Shown one piece after another: positions 16,323 through 23,994 of a DNA stretch of 45,368 nucleotides (positions are counted from its first letter, which is position 1; the number at the start of each line of letters is the position of its first letter). Position numbers and translations under genes: made by a program. This DNA is from Pseudomonadota bacterium (GTDB lineage: Bacteria; Pseudomonadota; Alphaproteobacteria; Sphingomonadales; Sphingomonadaceae): NCBI GenBank assembly GCA_018240865.1, contig JAFEEY010000022.1, positions 1-45,368 on the forward strand. The letters are read 5' to 3'. The notes beneath the pieces were generated by a model. It searched no databases and was not told the origin of the DNA. It was given only the letters and a program-made list of their open reading frames with translations.

Positions 16323-17506
16323 AGAAAACCCCGCTCGTCCCGAGCGAAGTCGAGGGGCGCAACTCCGACTTTGTCAAACGCCCCTCGACTTCGCTCGGGA
16401 CGAGCGCGGGAAGAGGCCTTGAACTGGCGGTGGTGATTCCGACCTTCAACGAGGCGGGCAATGTCGGCGAGCTGGTGCGGCGGCTGGATACGGCGCTCCA
16501 GGGCCGAAGCTGGGAAGCGGTGTTTGTCGACGATGCGAGCCCGGACGGCACGGCACAGGCATTGCGCGATATCGCGCGAACCGATCGCCGCGTGCGGGTG
16601 ATCGAGCGGATCGGGCGGCGCGGGTTGTCGTCCGCCTGCATCGAAGGGATGATGGCGACTGGGGCGCCGCTGATCGCTGTGATGGACGCCGATCTGCAGC
16701 ACGATCCGCAGGTTCTGAACCAGCTTGCCGGGGCGCTGGAGCGTGATCCGGAGCTCGATCTGGTTGTCGCGTCCCGCTTCGTCGCCGGCGGCGGCACGGG
16801 CGATTGGGAAAGCGAGCGGCTGGCCAAGTCGCACACTGCCAGCCGCATCGCCCGCCTGGTGCTGAAAGCCGACCTGACCGATCCGATGAGCGGTTTTTTC
16901 ATGATCCGCGGGCCTCGCTTCCGCGAGCTGGCGCCGCACCTTTCCGGCATCGGTTTCAAGATCCTGCTCGATTTGATGACCTCCGCGCGCAAACCGCTCC
17001 GTTTCGCCGAAGTGCCGCTGCAATTCCATCGCCGCGAAGTCGGGGAATCGAAGCTCGATCATGTCGTGGCGATGGAGTTTCTGGTCGCGCTCTACGACCG
17101 GATGTTCGGCAGCTATGTGCCGACACGCTTCGCGATGTTCGCGGTGATCGGCGCGGTCGGCGTCGGGGTCCATATGGGCCTGTTATGGCTGGGCCTGGGC
17201 ATCCTTGGCCTGGCGTTCATCGGCGCGCAGTCGCTCGCGACTTTTGGCGCGATGACTTTCAATTTCTTTCTCAACAATGCGCTCACCTATCGCGACCGGC
17301 GGCTGCATGGGGCGAGCGCGCTTGCCTGGGGCTGGCTGAGTTTTTGCCTGGTCTGCTCCGTCGGGGCTGTCGCCAATGTCGGCGTTGCGGCTTTCCTGTT
17401 CACCGAACGTTATGCCTATGCGACTTTGTCGGCACTTGCTGGCATTTTGGTGGCCGCGGTGTGGAACTACGCACTGTCCAGCCGTTTCACCTGGGGGCGC
17501 TATTAG
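16319..17506 (+). CDS. GT2 polyprenyl-phosphate sugar synthase with C-terminal GtrA membrane domain
   Basis: 395 residues. The GT2 domain (about 35-250) has [29 protein letters not shown], the metal-binding MDADLQHDP and, further on, the DPM1-like [10 protein letters not shown]. The C-terminal portion (about 265-395) contains four membrane segments with the GtrA signature ([14 protein letters not shown] and [15 protein letters not shown]). Such fusions transfer a sugar, typically mannose or glucose, from a nucleotide to polyprenyl phosphate at the inner membrane. Residues about 5-30 are encoded by a family C inverted repeat (LVPSEVEGR and RPSTSLGTS); no in-frame ATG follows the repeat before the GT2 core, so it is probably translated. 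It meets the PMT gene tail to tail with stops overlapping. Confidence 0.9.
   Translation: MKKTPLVPSEVEGRNSDFVKRPSTSLGTSAGRGLELAVVIPTFNEAGNVGELVRRLDTALQGRSWEAVFVDDASPDGTAQALRDIARTDRRVRVIERIGRRGLSSACIEGMMATGAPLIAVMDADLQHDPQVLNQLAGALERDPELDLVVASRFVAGGGTGDWESERLAKSHTASRIARLVLKADLTDPMSGFFMIRGPRFRELAPHLSGIGFKILLDLMTSARKPLRFAEVPLQFHRREVGESKLDHVVAMEFLVALYDRMFGSYVPTRFAMFAVIGAVGVGVHMGLLWLGLGILGLAFIGAQSLATFGAMTFNFFLNNALTYRDRRLHGASALAWGWLSFCLVCSVGAVANVGVAAFLFTERYAYATLSALAGILVAAVWNYALSSRFTWGRY
16332..16406. repeat. Family C inverted repeat, copy 1 (inside the GT2 gene)
   Basis: Two perfectly complementary 28-base arms (16332-16359 and 16379-16406; the left begins CGCTCGTCCCGAGCGAAGTC) separated by 19 bases. 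The arms are identical to those of copy 2 in ccmD at 36488-36558; only the spacer differs. The whole element is in frame and stop-free at the N-terminus of the GT2 protein. Confidence 0.92.
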
Positions 17507-18723
17507 GGCCAGGTCGATAGCCACATCCAGTGTTCGAACGCACGGTCGTTCGGCAAGGGCTGGGCGGAGAGGATCGGGTAGAAATAGACGAACAGGCCGA
17601 AACTCAGCAGCATGAAGGCTGCGGGCAGCCAGCGTTCCTCCTTGCGGTAGCTGTGATGAAAGACGGCGGCGATCAGCAGCGGCAGGATCAGACCCGGGAA
17701 GTAATAATAATAATAAAAGCCGATCTTCTTCGGGATCACGACCCACGTGCCCATCGCGACGATGTAGAGCGATGACAGCGCGAGCAGCGCCGGCTGGCGG
17801 TCCTTGACTCCGTCCCACAGGCAGAAGGCGAGGGCGATAAGGCCGCCCCACATCACCGCCGGATTGCCGACCAGCAGCACGCCGCGCTGCACGCCGTCCA
17901 CAGGCTCGTAGAGATACCAGATGGGGCGCGTGATCAGCGGCCATTGCCAGGGCGTGCTCTGATAAGTGTGTGGGGGAAGCGGATTGGTCTGCAGGTCGAG
18001 CATCTGCCGGTGCAGCATCACGATCTCGTCGAGCTTCAGCGGCCGCTCGGCGAAGAAGAAAGCGGGAGCGAAGGTCGCGAGATAGGCGAAAGCCGCGACG
18101 AGACCGAATGTGGTTGCCGCCCGCCAGCGGCGCTCCGGCCAGGCGATCAGCACGCCCAGCCCCAACAGCGGCGCGAGCGGCAGCGCGCTCCATTTGCAGC
18201 CGACCGATAGGCCGAGACAGATGCCCGCGCCCGCCACCCACCCGAGCGACGGCCGGTCGCGGCCCCAGACCAGCAGTGCGATCGACGCGAACAGGAATGC
18301 GCCGGCGAAGACTTCCAGCATCGCGATCCGCGCCTGGATGAACAGCATCTGGTTGATCATCGCCAGAATCGCGGCGGTGGCGGCGGTGCGGATATCCTCG
18401 AACAGCTTGAGCGCGATCGCATAGATGGAGAGCATCGTCGCCACGCCAGCAATCGTGCTCAAGGCGCGCCAGCCGGCCGGATTGTCGCCGAAGATCGCCA
18501 TCGACAGGCCGATCAGCCATTTGGCGAGCAATGGATGCTCTGCGTTCGCGGGATGCAGAAGCCCGAAAATTGTCCGCGCGGCAGGCACATAGTGTGTTTC
18601 GTCGAACATCATTTTGTTCGGCTGGCCCAGATGCGTCGCGAACAGCAGTTCCGCGGCGACCGCGAGGAGCAGCGCCATCTGGAACGCGGTAAAGCCTTCC
18701 ATCCACCCGGCCAAAGATTTCAT
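17503..18723 (-). CDS. PMT-type (GT39) dolichyl-phosphate-mannose--protein mannosyltransferase-like protein
   Basis: 406 residues from the ATG at 18723, preceded by GAGGGA; the frame extends to 18765 but lacks a better start. A multi-span membrane protein with the PMT acidic pair in MMFDETHYVPAARTI, NAEHPLLAKWLIG, PWQWPLITRPIW, a run of tyrosines in GFYYYYYFPG, and the PMT-like C-terminus YPILSAQPLPNDRAFEHWMW. These proteins use polyprenyl-phosphate-mannose to O-mannosylate Ser/Thr of proteins emerging from Sec. ArnT-like lipid A transferase is an alternative, but the C-terminal motif favours PMT. The convergent GT2/GtrA neighbour is a plausible donor synthase. Confidence 0.85.
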   Translation of the reverse strand: MKSLAGWMEGFTAFQMALLLAVAAELLFATHLGQPNKMMFDETHYVPAARTIFGLLHPANAEHPLLAKWLIGLSMAIFGDNPAGWRALSTIAGVATMLSIYAIALKLFEDIRTAATAAILAMINQMLFIQARIAMLEVFAGAFLFASIALLVWGRDRPSLGWVAGAGICLGLSVGCKWSALPLAPLLGLGVLIAWPERRWRAATTFGLVAAFAYLATFAPAFFFAERPLKLDEIVMLHRQMLDLQTNPLPPHTYQSTPWQWPLITRPIWYLYEPVDGVQRGVLLVGNPAVMWGGLIALAFCLWDGVKDRQPALLALSSLYIVAMGTWVVIPKKIGFYYYYYFPGLILPLLIAAVFHHSYRKEERWLPAAFMLLSFGLFVYFYPILSAQPLPNDRAFEHWMWLSTWP

Positions 18724-18774
18724 TTTTGTCCCTCGCGGTTGACGCCTTCCCCTCGTAGCTTGCAAAGCGCCTCT

Positions 18775-19980
18775 GTGAAAAGACGAACGGGACAGGATCG
18801 CAGCGTCACCGCCAGATGGCGGCCGGCGACGCTTGCCGTGCGCGGCGGAACCGCGCGGTCGGAATGGGGCGAGACGTCCGAGGCGCTCTTCCTCACCTCC
18901 GGCTATGCTTATGACAGCGCGGGCGAGGCGGCGGCGCGCTTCACCGGCGAACAGACGGGCATGACCTATAGCCGTCTACAGAACCCGACCGTCGAGATGC
19001 TGGAGCATCGGATCGCGCTGCTGGAAGGGGCCGAGGCCGCGCGGACCATGGCCAGCGGCATGGCGGCGATGACGGCCGCCCTGCTGTGCCAGCTTTCCGC
19101 CGGCGATCACATCGTCGCCGCGCGCACCATGTTCGGATCGTGCCGGTGGTTGACCGACAGCTTGCTGCCTCGCTTCGGCGTCAGCGTGACGATCGTGGAC
19201 GGCTCCGACACGGCGGCCTGGGCAGAAGCAGTCAAGCCCAGCACCAAGGTCTTCTTTTTCGAAACGCCAGCCAATCCGACGCTGGAGATCGTCGACCTCG
19301 CCGCAGTCTGCGCCATCGCCAAGGCGCACGGGATCGTCACCGTGGCCGACAATGCGTTCGCGACCGCGGCGCTGCAGCGGCCGATGGATTTCGGCGCGGA
19401 CGTGGTCGCCTATTCCGCAACCAAGCTGATGGATGGGCAGGGACGGGTGCTTGCCGGCGCGGTTTGCGGCACTGAATCCTTCGTCAACGAGACTTTGCTG
19501 CCGTTCGTGCGCAATACCGGCCCCACGCTTTCGCCGTTCAACGCCTGGGTGGTGCTGAAGGGGCTGGAAACGCTTGATCTTCGCGCGCGCCGCCAATGCG
19601 AGAACGCGCTGGCTGTGGCGCGCTTCCTTGAAACGCGCGTGCCCCGCATCCTCTATCCCGGCCTTGCCAGCCATCCGCAGCATGCGTTGGCGATGGCGCA
19701 AATGTCGGCGGGTGGCACGATCATGTCCTTCTTTGTCGCCGATCGCCCTCAGGCGCACGCATTGCTCGACGCTCTGGAACTGATCGATATCTCCAACAAT
19801 ATCGGCGATTCCCGCTCGCTGATGACGCATCCCAGCTCGACCACCCACAGCGGACTGACGGCTGAGGTGCGCGAGTCGATGGGCATCACCGAAGGCATGC
19901 TGCGCCTCAATGTCGGTCTCGAGGATCCCGCGGACCTGATCGAGGATCTCGACCGGGCGCTGTCGGCGGCGGGGCTGTGA
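18775..19980 (+). CDS. metZ: O-succinylhomoserine sulfhydrylase (Cys/Met metabolism PLP enzyme)
   Basis: About 401 residues from a GTG at 18775; a TTG at 18760 is possible and neither has a clear ribosome binding site. The start lies just upstream of the divergent PMT gene. The protein matches the MetZ branch of the Cys/Met PLP family: SEALFLTSGYAYDSAGEAAA, YSRLQNPTVEMLEHRIALLE, ADNAFATAALQRPMDFGADV and the PLP lysine (about Lys217) in YSATKLMDGQGR. It forms homocysteine directly from O-succinylhomoserine and sulfide. Cystathionine gamma-synthase is the main alternative; the SEALFLTSGY form favours MetZ. apaG overlaps its stop by GTGA. Confidence 0.92.
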   Translation: MKRRTGQDRSVTARWRPATLAVRGGTARSEWGETSEALFLTSGYAYDSAGEAAARFTGEQTGMTYSRLQNPTVEMLEHRIALLEGAEAARTMASGMAAMTAALLCQLSAGDHIVAARTMFGSCRWLTDSLLPRFGVSVTIVDGSDTAAWAEAVKPSTKVFFFETPANPTLEIVDLAAVCAIAKAHGIVTVADNAFATAALQRPMDFGADVVAYSATKLMDGQGRVLAGAVCGTESFVNETLLPFVRNTGPTLSPFNAWVVLKGLETLDLRARRQCENALAVARFLETRVPRILYPGLASHPQHALAMAQMSAGGTIMSFFVADRPQAHALLDALELIDISNNIGDSRSLMTHPSSTTHSGLTAEVRESMGITEGMLRLNVGLEDPADLIEDLDRALSAAGL

Positions 19981-20375
19981 AGGCGCTTTTCCCTTATGCT
20001 CAGACCACGCGCGGCGTGACGGTGCGCGTGGCCGTCTCCTACCTTCCCGAACAATCCGAGCCGGGCAAGGGGCGCTGGTTCTGGACCTATCATATCCGCA
20101 TCGAGAATGAGGGGCGGATGGCCGTGCAACTGCTCACGCGCCATTGGATCATCACCGATGGCCGTGGTGCGCGCCACGAAGTGCAGGGTGACGGCGTGGT
20201 TGGCGAGCAGCCGCAGATCGATCCTGGCGGTTCCTACGATTATGTGTCCGGCTGCCCCCTCTCGACACCGACCGGGCAGATGCGCGGCAGCTACCGGATG
20301 ATCGGCGAGGATGGATCGATGTTCGATATCGCGATTCCACGCTTCCCGCTTGTCGCGCCTGTGGAGCAGGCATGA
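19977..20375 (+). CDS. apaG: ApaG domain protein
   Basis: 132 residues from a GTG overlapping the metZ stop. ApaG features are clear: TRGVTVRVAVSYLPEQSEPG, WTYHIRIENEG, LLTRHWIITDGRG, EVQGDGVVGEQPQIDPGGSY and YVSGCPLSTPTGQMRGSY. ApaG is a small fibronectin type III-like beta-sandwich; in enterobacteria it lies near apaH and has been linked to cobalt/magnesium resistance, but its molecular role is unsettled. The LysR gene begins in its stop (ATGA). Confidence 0.95.
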   Translation: MKALFPYAQTTRGVTVRVAVSYLPEQSEPGKGRWFWTYHIRIENEGRMAVQLLTRHWIITDGRGARHEVQGDGVVGEQPQIDPGGSYDYVSGCPLSTPTGQMRGSYRMIGEDGSMFDIAIPRFPLVAPVEQA

Positions 20376-21157
20376 AGCGCACCCATCTTCCCCTGAATGG
20401 CCTGCGCGTGCTGGACGCGGCGGCAAGGCATCTGTCGTTCACGCGCGCGGCTGACGAGTTGGCGGTGACGCCGGCGGCGGTTGGCCAGCAGATCCGTGCA
20501 CTTGAGGATACGCTTGGGGTTGTGCTTTTTCGCCGCACTGCCCGCGGGCTCGAGCTGACGCCGGAGGGCGAATCGGGGCTTGACGCACTGCGTCAGGGCT
20601 TTCTCTGTTTCGAGGATGCGGTGCGGGCAATGCAGTCCGGCCAGTCGTCGAAGGTGCTGACCATCGCCGCGCCGCGCGACCTGACCGCGCACTGGCTGGC
20701 CGAACGGCTGGCCGAGATCGCCAAAGACGATCCAGAGCTTCGCTTTCATCTGATCTCCGCCGACGAACCGATCGATTTCACGGAGGCGAACCTCGATGTC
20801 GCCATCCGTCTGATGGTCGACAAGGGCGAACATGAAGGCGTGCGAGTCGGCGGTACGTCCTTCTGCCGCGTGGCGCGGCCGGGCGTCTCTTCCGAGCAAT
20901 GGGTCGCCTGGCCAGGACATGCCGCCAAGGATGCGTTCGTGCGGGTCGCCGATGCAGGCCTCGCCCTGGAGGCGGCGATGCACGGGCTGGGCCGGGCATT
21001 GGTACCCGAATTGCTCGCTGGGAAAGCGATCGATTCGGGCGCGTTGGAAGCAATCGGCGAGCCTGTCGACCAAGGGCTCGGCTATTGGCTGTTCGCACCG
21101 ACGCCGCAGTGGCGGCAGGCCAAGGTGCGTCGCCTAGTGGAGCAGCTAACGGCTTGA
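20372..21157 (+). CDS. LysR-family transcriptional regulator, GcvA-like but short
   Basis: 261 residues. The N-terminal helix-turn-helix is canonical (LNGLRVLDAAARHLSFTRAA, then DELAVTPAAVGQQIRALEDT, LFRRTARGLELTPEGE) and close to the GcvA group. The effector domain has AAPRDLTAHWLAERLAEIAK and later LALEAAMHGLGRALVPELL, but the segment between VRVGGTSFCRVARPG and WVAWPGHAAKDAF is shorter than in typical 290-310 residue members, so part of the ligand domain is missing or compressed. Overlaps apaG by ATGA. Target genes are not evident. Confidence 0.9.
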   Translation: MKRTHLPLNGLRVLDAAARHLSFTRAADELAVTPAAVGQQIRALEDTLGVVLFRRTARGLELTPEGESGLDALRQGFLCFEDAVRAMQSGQSSKVLTIAAPRDLTAHWLAERLAEIAKDDPELRFHLISADEPIDFTEANLDVAIRLMVDKGEHEGVRVGGTSFCRVARPGVSSEQWVAWPGHAAKDAFVRVADAGLALEAAMHGLGRALVPELLAGKAIDSGALEAIGEPVDQGLGYWLFAPTPQWRQAKVRRLVEQLTA

Positions 21158-21296
21158 GTCTGTCCCGTTTCGGGAACCGTTAACACACCATTTACCCCTT
21201 TCGCCTCCCCGCCGCTTGCGGTATGTACGGTACGAATAACAAAAAACGCGTAACCACCGTCCTGGGTCGGGACGGGCATGTATTAGGGGGTTTTCC

Positions 21297-21998
21297 ATGA
21301 AGAAGTTTCTGTTTGGTGCGGCGGTTGCCGCTATCGCTCTCTCAGCGGCGCCGGCCTCGGCCGTCGTGCTGACCAACGGTTCGTCGGGCCTGGCTCCGAC
21401 GCCGTTCGCGGGCATTGCGGGTTCGCAAGGCACGCTCCTGGCCTACCAGACCATCACCGGTTCGGCGATCACCTTCTCCGCCGAGTTCCGCCAGGCGGTG
21501 TACAAGAACGCCAATGGCACCCTCGATTTCTACTATCAGGTTCTGCGCACCGGCGCCGGCACCGGTGGTAACGAAGAAGTCGACGGCTTCACCGTTGCCT
21601 CGTTCAAGGGCTTCAGTGTCGATGGCTATGCGTCGGGTCCGGACATCGATGGTGCCGGTCCGTTCGCTGCCGTCAACAATGGCTTCCTGGCCGATGGTGT
21701 GACTGCAAGCGGTTCGACCACGACGTTCGGTCGTTCGAACAGCGGCGACGTTGTCCGTGTGAACTTCGGCCTCAACGGCCTGTCGGGCACCGAGAACAGC
21801 GCGACTTACGTGTTCCGCACCAATGCGACCGCTTTCACGACCGGCACGTTCGGCGTGATCGACGGCTCGACGCTGGCGGGTGTCACCTTCGCGCCGACCG
21901 TTCCGGAACCGGCGACCTGGGCGATGATGCTTGGCGGCTTCGGCCTGCTCGGCGGTGCGGTCCGCCGCAGCCGTCGTCAGACGACCGTTCTCGCCTGA
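21297..21998 (+). CDS. PEPxxWA-CTERM sorting domain protein, small secreted protein
   Basis: 233 residues starting at an ATG preceded by AGGGGG. Signal peptide MKKFLFGAAVAAIALSAAPA; the mature protein begins around AVVLTNGSSGL and is rich in Thr, Ser, Gly and Asn with predicted beta strands. The C-terminus carries VPEPATWAMMLGGFGLLGGA and a RRSRRQ tail, the same sorting signal as the large protein at 3730-5415. The protein is probably exported and processed by an exosortase-like enzyme encoded elsewhere. Function unknown. An intrinsic terminator follows, so it is probably monocistronic. Confidence 0.92.
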   Translation: MKKFLFGAAVAAIALSAAPASAVVLTNGSSGLAPTPFAGIAGSQGTLLAYQTITGSAITFSAEFRQAVYKNANGTLDFYYQVLRTGAGTGGNEEVDGFTVASFKGFSVDGYASGPDIDGAGPFAAVNNGFLADGVTASGSTTTFGRSNSGDVVRVNFGLNGLSGTENSATYVFRTNATAFTTGTFGVIDGSTLAGVTFAPTVPEPATWAMMLGGFGLLGGAVRRSRRQTTVLA

Positions 21999-22020
21999 GC
22001 TTCAGGAAAGACCAAATGGA

Positions 22021-22046
22021 AAGGGCGGCCTCGGCCGCCCTTTTTG
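22021..22046 (+). terminator. Rho-independent terminator
   Basis: GGGCGGCC (22023-22030), a TC loop and GGCCGCCC (22033-22040) followed by TTTTT (22041-22045). A perfect 8-bp GC stem and U tract 25 bases after the stop of the PEPxxWA-CTERM gene. Confidence 0.92.
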
Positions 22047-22101
22047 TTGCTAGGTCGCGGTGAGGGCTACCTTGCGTGACTGCCATTCACAGGAGTCGTT
22101 C

Positions 22102-22383
22102 TTGACGAGACTGATCGGTACGCTGGTGCTGGCCTTTTCCTGTGCCAGCATGGCAATTCTTCTTTACGCATTCACCCTGCCGCAATTCGGGGACGGCGCA
22201 ATCGGCACATTCTACGTGTTTTTTGCCGCGGCACTGTTTTACCTATTGGCTCTTGCGATGGCGGCAACGCTCGGTCTGATCGCCCTTTTCCGTCCCGGCA
22301 CTGCGGGCTGGCATCCCGCCCTGATTATGGGCGCTCTGGGCGTGCCCATATTGCTTTGGCTATCATTGGGCGTTCTGATCTGA
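22102..22383 (+). CDS. Small three-helix membrane protein
   Basis: About 93 residues from a TTG at 22102 with AGGAG 6 bases upstream; a GTG at 22060 in the same frame has no such signal. Three hydrophobic helices: LIGTLVLAFSCASMAILLYA, a central FYVFFAAALFYLLALAMAAT and a C-terminal ALGVPILLWLSLGVLI. No family recognised. It ends 7 bases from the convergent stop of the oxygenase gene. Confidence 0.6.
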   Translation: MTRLIGTLVLAFSCASMAILLYAFTLPQFGDGAIGTFYVFFAAALFYLLALAMAATLGLIALFRPGTAGWHPALIMGALGVPILLWLSLGVLI

Positions 22384-22390
22384 GGCCCAA

Positions 22391-23029
22391 TCACCAGCCC
22401 CAGGGCCGCTCCCGAAACCATTTCGTGATCACATATTTTGTTCCCGCCCGCACTTTCATCGCGTGGTGAATGGTGGACGGGTTGGGGCTGCCGTCGGGAC
22501 GGCGATTGTTCCAGGCAAGCAGTTTGCCGGCTTCAGGCTGGACCGTCTTGTCAATCGCTTTGAAACGGGTCGCGCCGCCGGCATCGGGTGCGTTCAGATA
22601 GATCATCACCGTCCAGGTCCGCTGGCCGGCGACGCTGGTATATTTCTCATAGTCCACGCTGCCGGCATCGAAATAATCGGTATGGGCTTTGAATTCCTGC
22701 CCCACTTCATAACGCTGGCCCTGCATCGGCTCGCCATAGGCCAGATCGAGTCTGCTGAAGCCGGCTATCCGTTCGTCGACGGCCCGCACGATCGGCTCGT
22801 CGCTTGCCAGGTCGCAGGTCTCGCTGGTGCGAAAGGCCGCGTCGCCATTGTAATTGGCAAGCGTGGAAGGGCGCCGATTGAGGTCGATCAGTGCCATCAG
22901 CTCCGTGCATTCTTCGTGCGACAGGAACCCCCGTTTGATGAACAGGCTGAGCTTGGGCGTCGGCACGCGCTGAATACCCGGCTGACTCATCATCGTGTCG
23001 ATGACCATCTGGTCGAAAGGATTGTCCAT
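22391..23029 (-). CDS. Prolyl 4-hydroxylase-like 2-oxoglutarate/Fe(II) oxygenase
   Basis: 212 residues from MDNPFDQ at 23029, preceded by GAGG; the frame extends to 23083 without a better start. The P4Hc-type facial triad is visible: HTD in EFKAHTDYFD, the distal His in IHHAMKV, and the 2-oxoglutarate-binding Lys in YVITKWFRERPWG. The upstream half has FIKRGFLSHEECTELMALID and RTSETCDLA, as in bacterial prolyl-4-hydroxylase alpha-like proteins. The substrate is unknown. Cytoplasmic, as no signal peptide is seen. Confidence 0.9.
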   Translation of the reverse strand: MDNPFDQMVIDTMMSQPGIQRVPTPKLSLFIKRGFLSHEECTELMALIDLNRRPSTLANYNGDAAFRTSETCDLASDEPIVRAVDERIAGFSRLDLAYGEPMQGQRYEVGQEFKAHTDYFDAGSVDYEKYTSVAGQRTWTVMIYLNAPDAGGATRFKAIDKTVQPEAGKLLAWNNRRPDGSPNPSTIHHAMKVRAGTKYVITKWFRERPWGW

Positions 23030-23154
23030 AAGCCTCGCTTCGGATTTGCCCAGCGAAGTGCGACGCTTGGGCGCAACCGTCAAGCGTGACTCCGTGACGC
23101 AAAACTGTCATCAAATCGTCCCAAGAGCGTCCTTCGCGCCGGGGGAAGAATCGA

Positions 23155-23994
23155 GTGCGTCTCGCGATCAGTCCGCGCCGTTGGCGCATCCTTCAGCGCT
23201 TGCCGCGCCACAGCCTGCTGAGCTTGGCCGAACTGCTGCTGATGGCAGTGCTGGCGGTGCAATGCGCGCGCCTGCTATGGGCGGTGGTGATGCCGGTCGG
23301 GCCGGTCGGTGACTGGCGGCCTCCGGCGGGGCCCGATGCCGCCCGCGGCCGCGTCGTGCTGACCAGCGGCTTCGATCCTTTCTTTCGCCTCGATGCGCGT
23401 GGCAGCACGACTGTCACATCCCTGTCACTGAAGCTGTTCGGCGTGCGTGTCGACGAAGCGACCGGCCGCGGTTCGGCGATCATCGCCGGCCCCGACAATG
23501 TGCAGACCAGCTATGCCGTCGGGGACGAGCTTCAGCCGGGCGTCACTCTCAAGTCCGTCGCGTATGATAGCGTCATCATCAGTCGCGGCGGCGCGGACGA
23601 GACGCTCTATCTCGATCAGTCAGGTGCAGCGCCGATCGCAACGCCCTCGGCGCCGCCGGCCCAGGCCAATGGAGCGCTGCTCAGTGCGCCGGGCGGGCAG
23701 ACCCAGGCGCCGGGCACGGTCCGCATGGCTGAACTCCAGGCTAACCTTACTCTCGCGCCGCGTCAGACGGGCGGGCGCGTGACCGGCCTGATCCCGCGCG
23801 GCGATCCAGGCTTTCTGTCACGACTGGGCCTGCGCACCGGCGACGTCGTCGTGCAGGTCAGCGGCAAACCGGTCACCAATGTCGAAGATCTCCAGCGTGC
23901 AGCCGCGGCACTGGCCGGCGGCGGCAATCTTTCGGTCGCGGTCGAGCGCGGCGCCCAGATCGTGCCGATCGCGATCAGCATTTCAGGACAATGA
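23155..23994 (+). CDS. gspC: Type II secretion system protein GspC
   Basis: 279 residues from a GTG with GGGGGAAG upstream. A cytoplasmic basic N-terminus leads to one membrane helix (LLSLAELLLMAVLAVQCARL), then the HR domain with LTSGFDPFFRLD and AIIAGPDNVQTSYAVGDELQ. A C-terminal PDZ-like domain (LIPRGDPGFLSRLGLRTGDV, then VEDLQRAAAALAGG) follows a Pro/Ala linker. GspC connects the inner-membrane platform to the secretin and may help select substrates. First gene of the gsp operon; gspD starts within its stop. Confidence 0.92.
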   Translation: MRLAISPRRWRILQRLPRHSLLSLAELLLMAVLAVQCARLLWAVVMPVGPVGDWRPPAGPDAARGRVVLTSGFDPFFRLDARGSTTVTSLSLKLFGVRVDEATGRGSAIIAGPDNVQTSYAVGDELQPGVTLKSVAYDSVIISRGGADETLYLDQSGAAPIATPSAPPAQANGALLSAPGGQTQAPGTVRMAELQANLTLAPRQTGGRVTGLIPRGDPGFLSRLGLRTGDVVVQVSGKPVTNVEDLQRAAAALAGGGNLSVAVERGAQIVPIAISISGQ

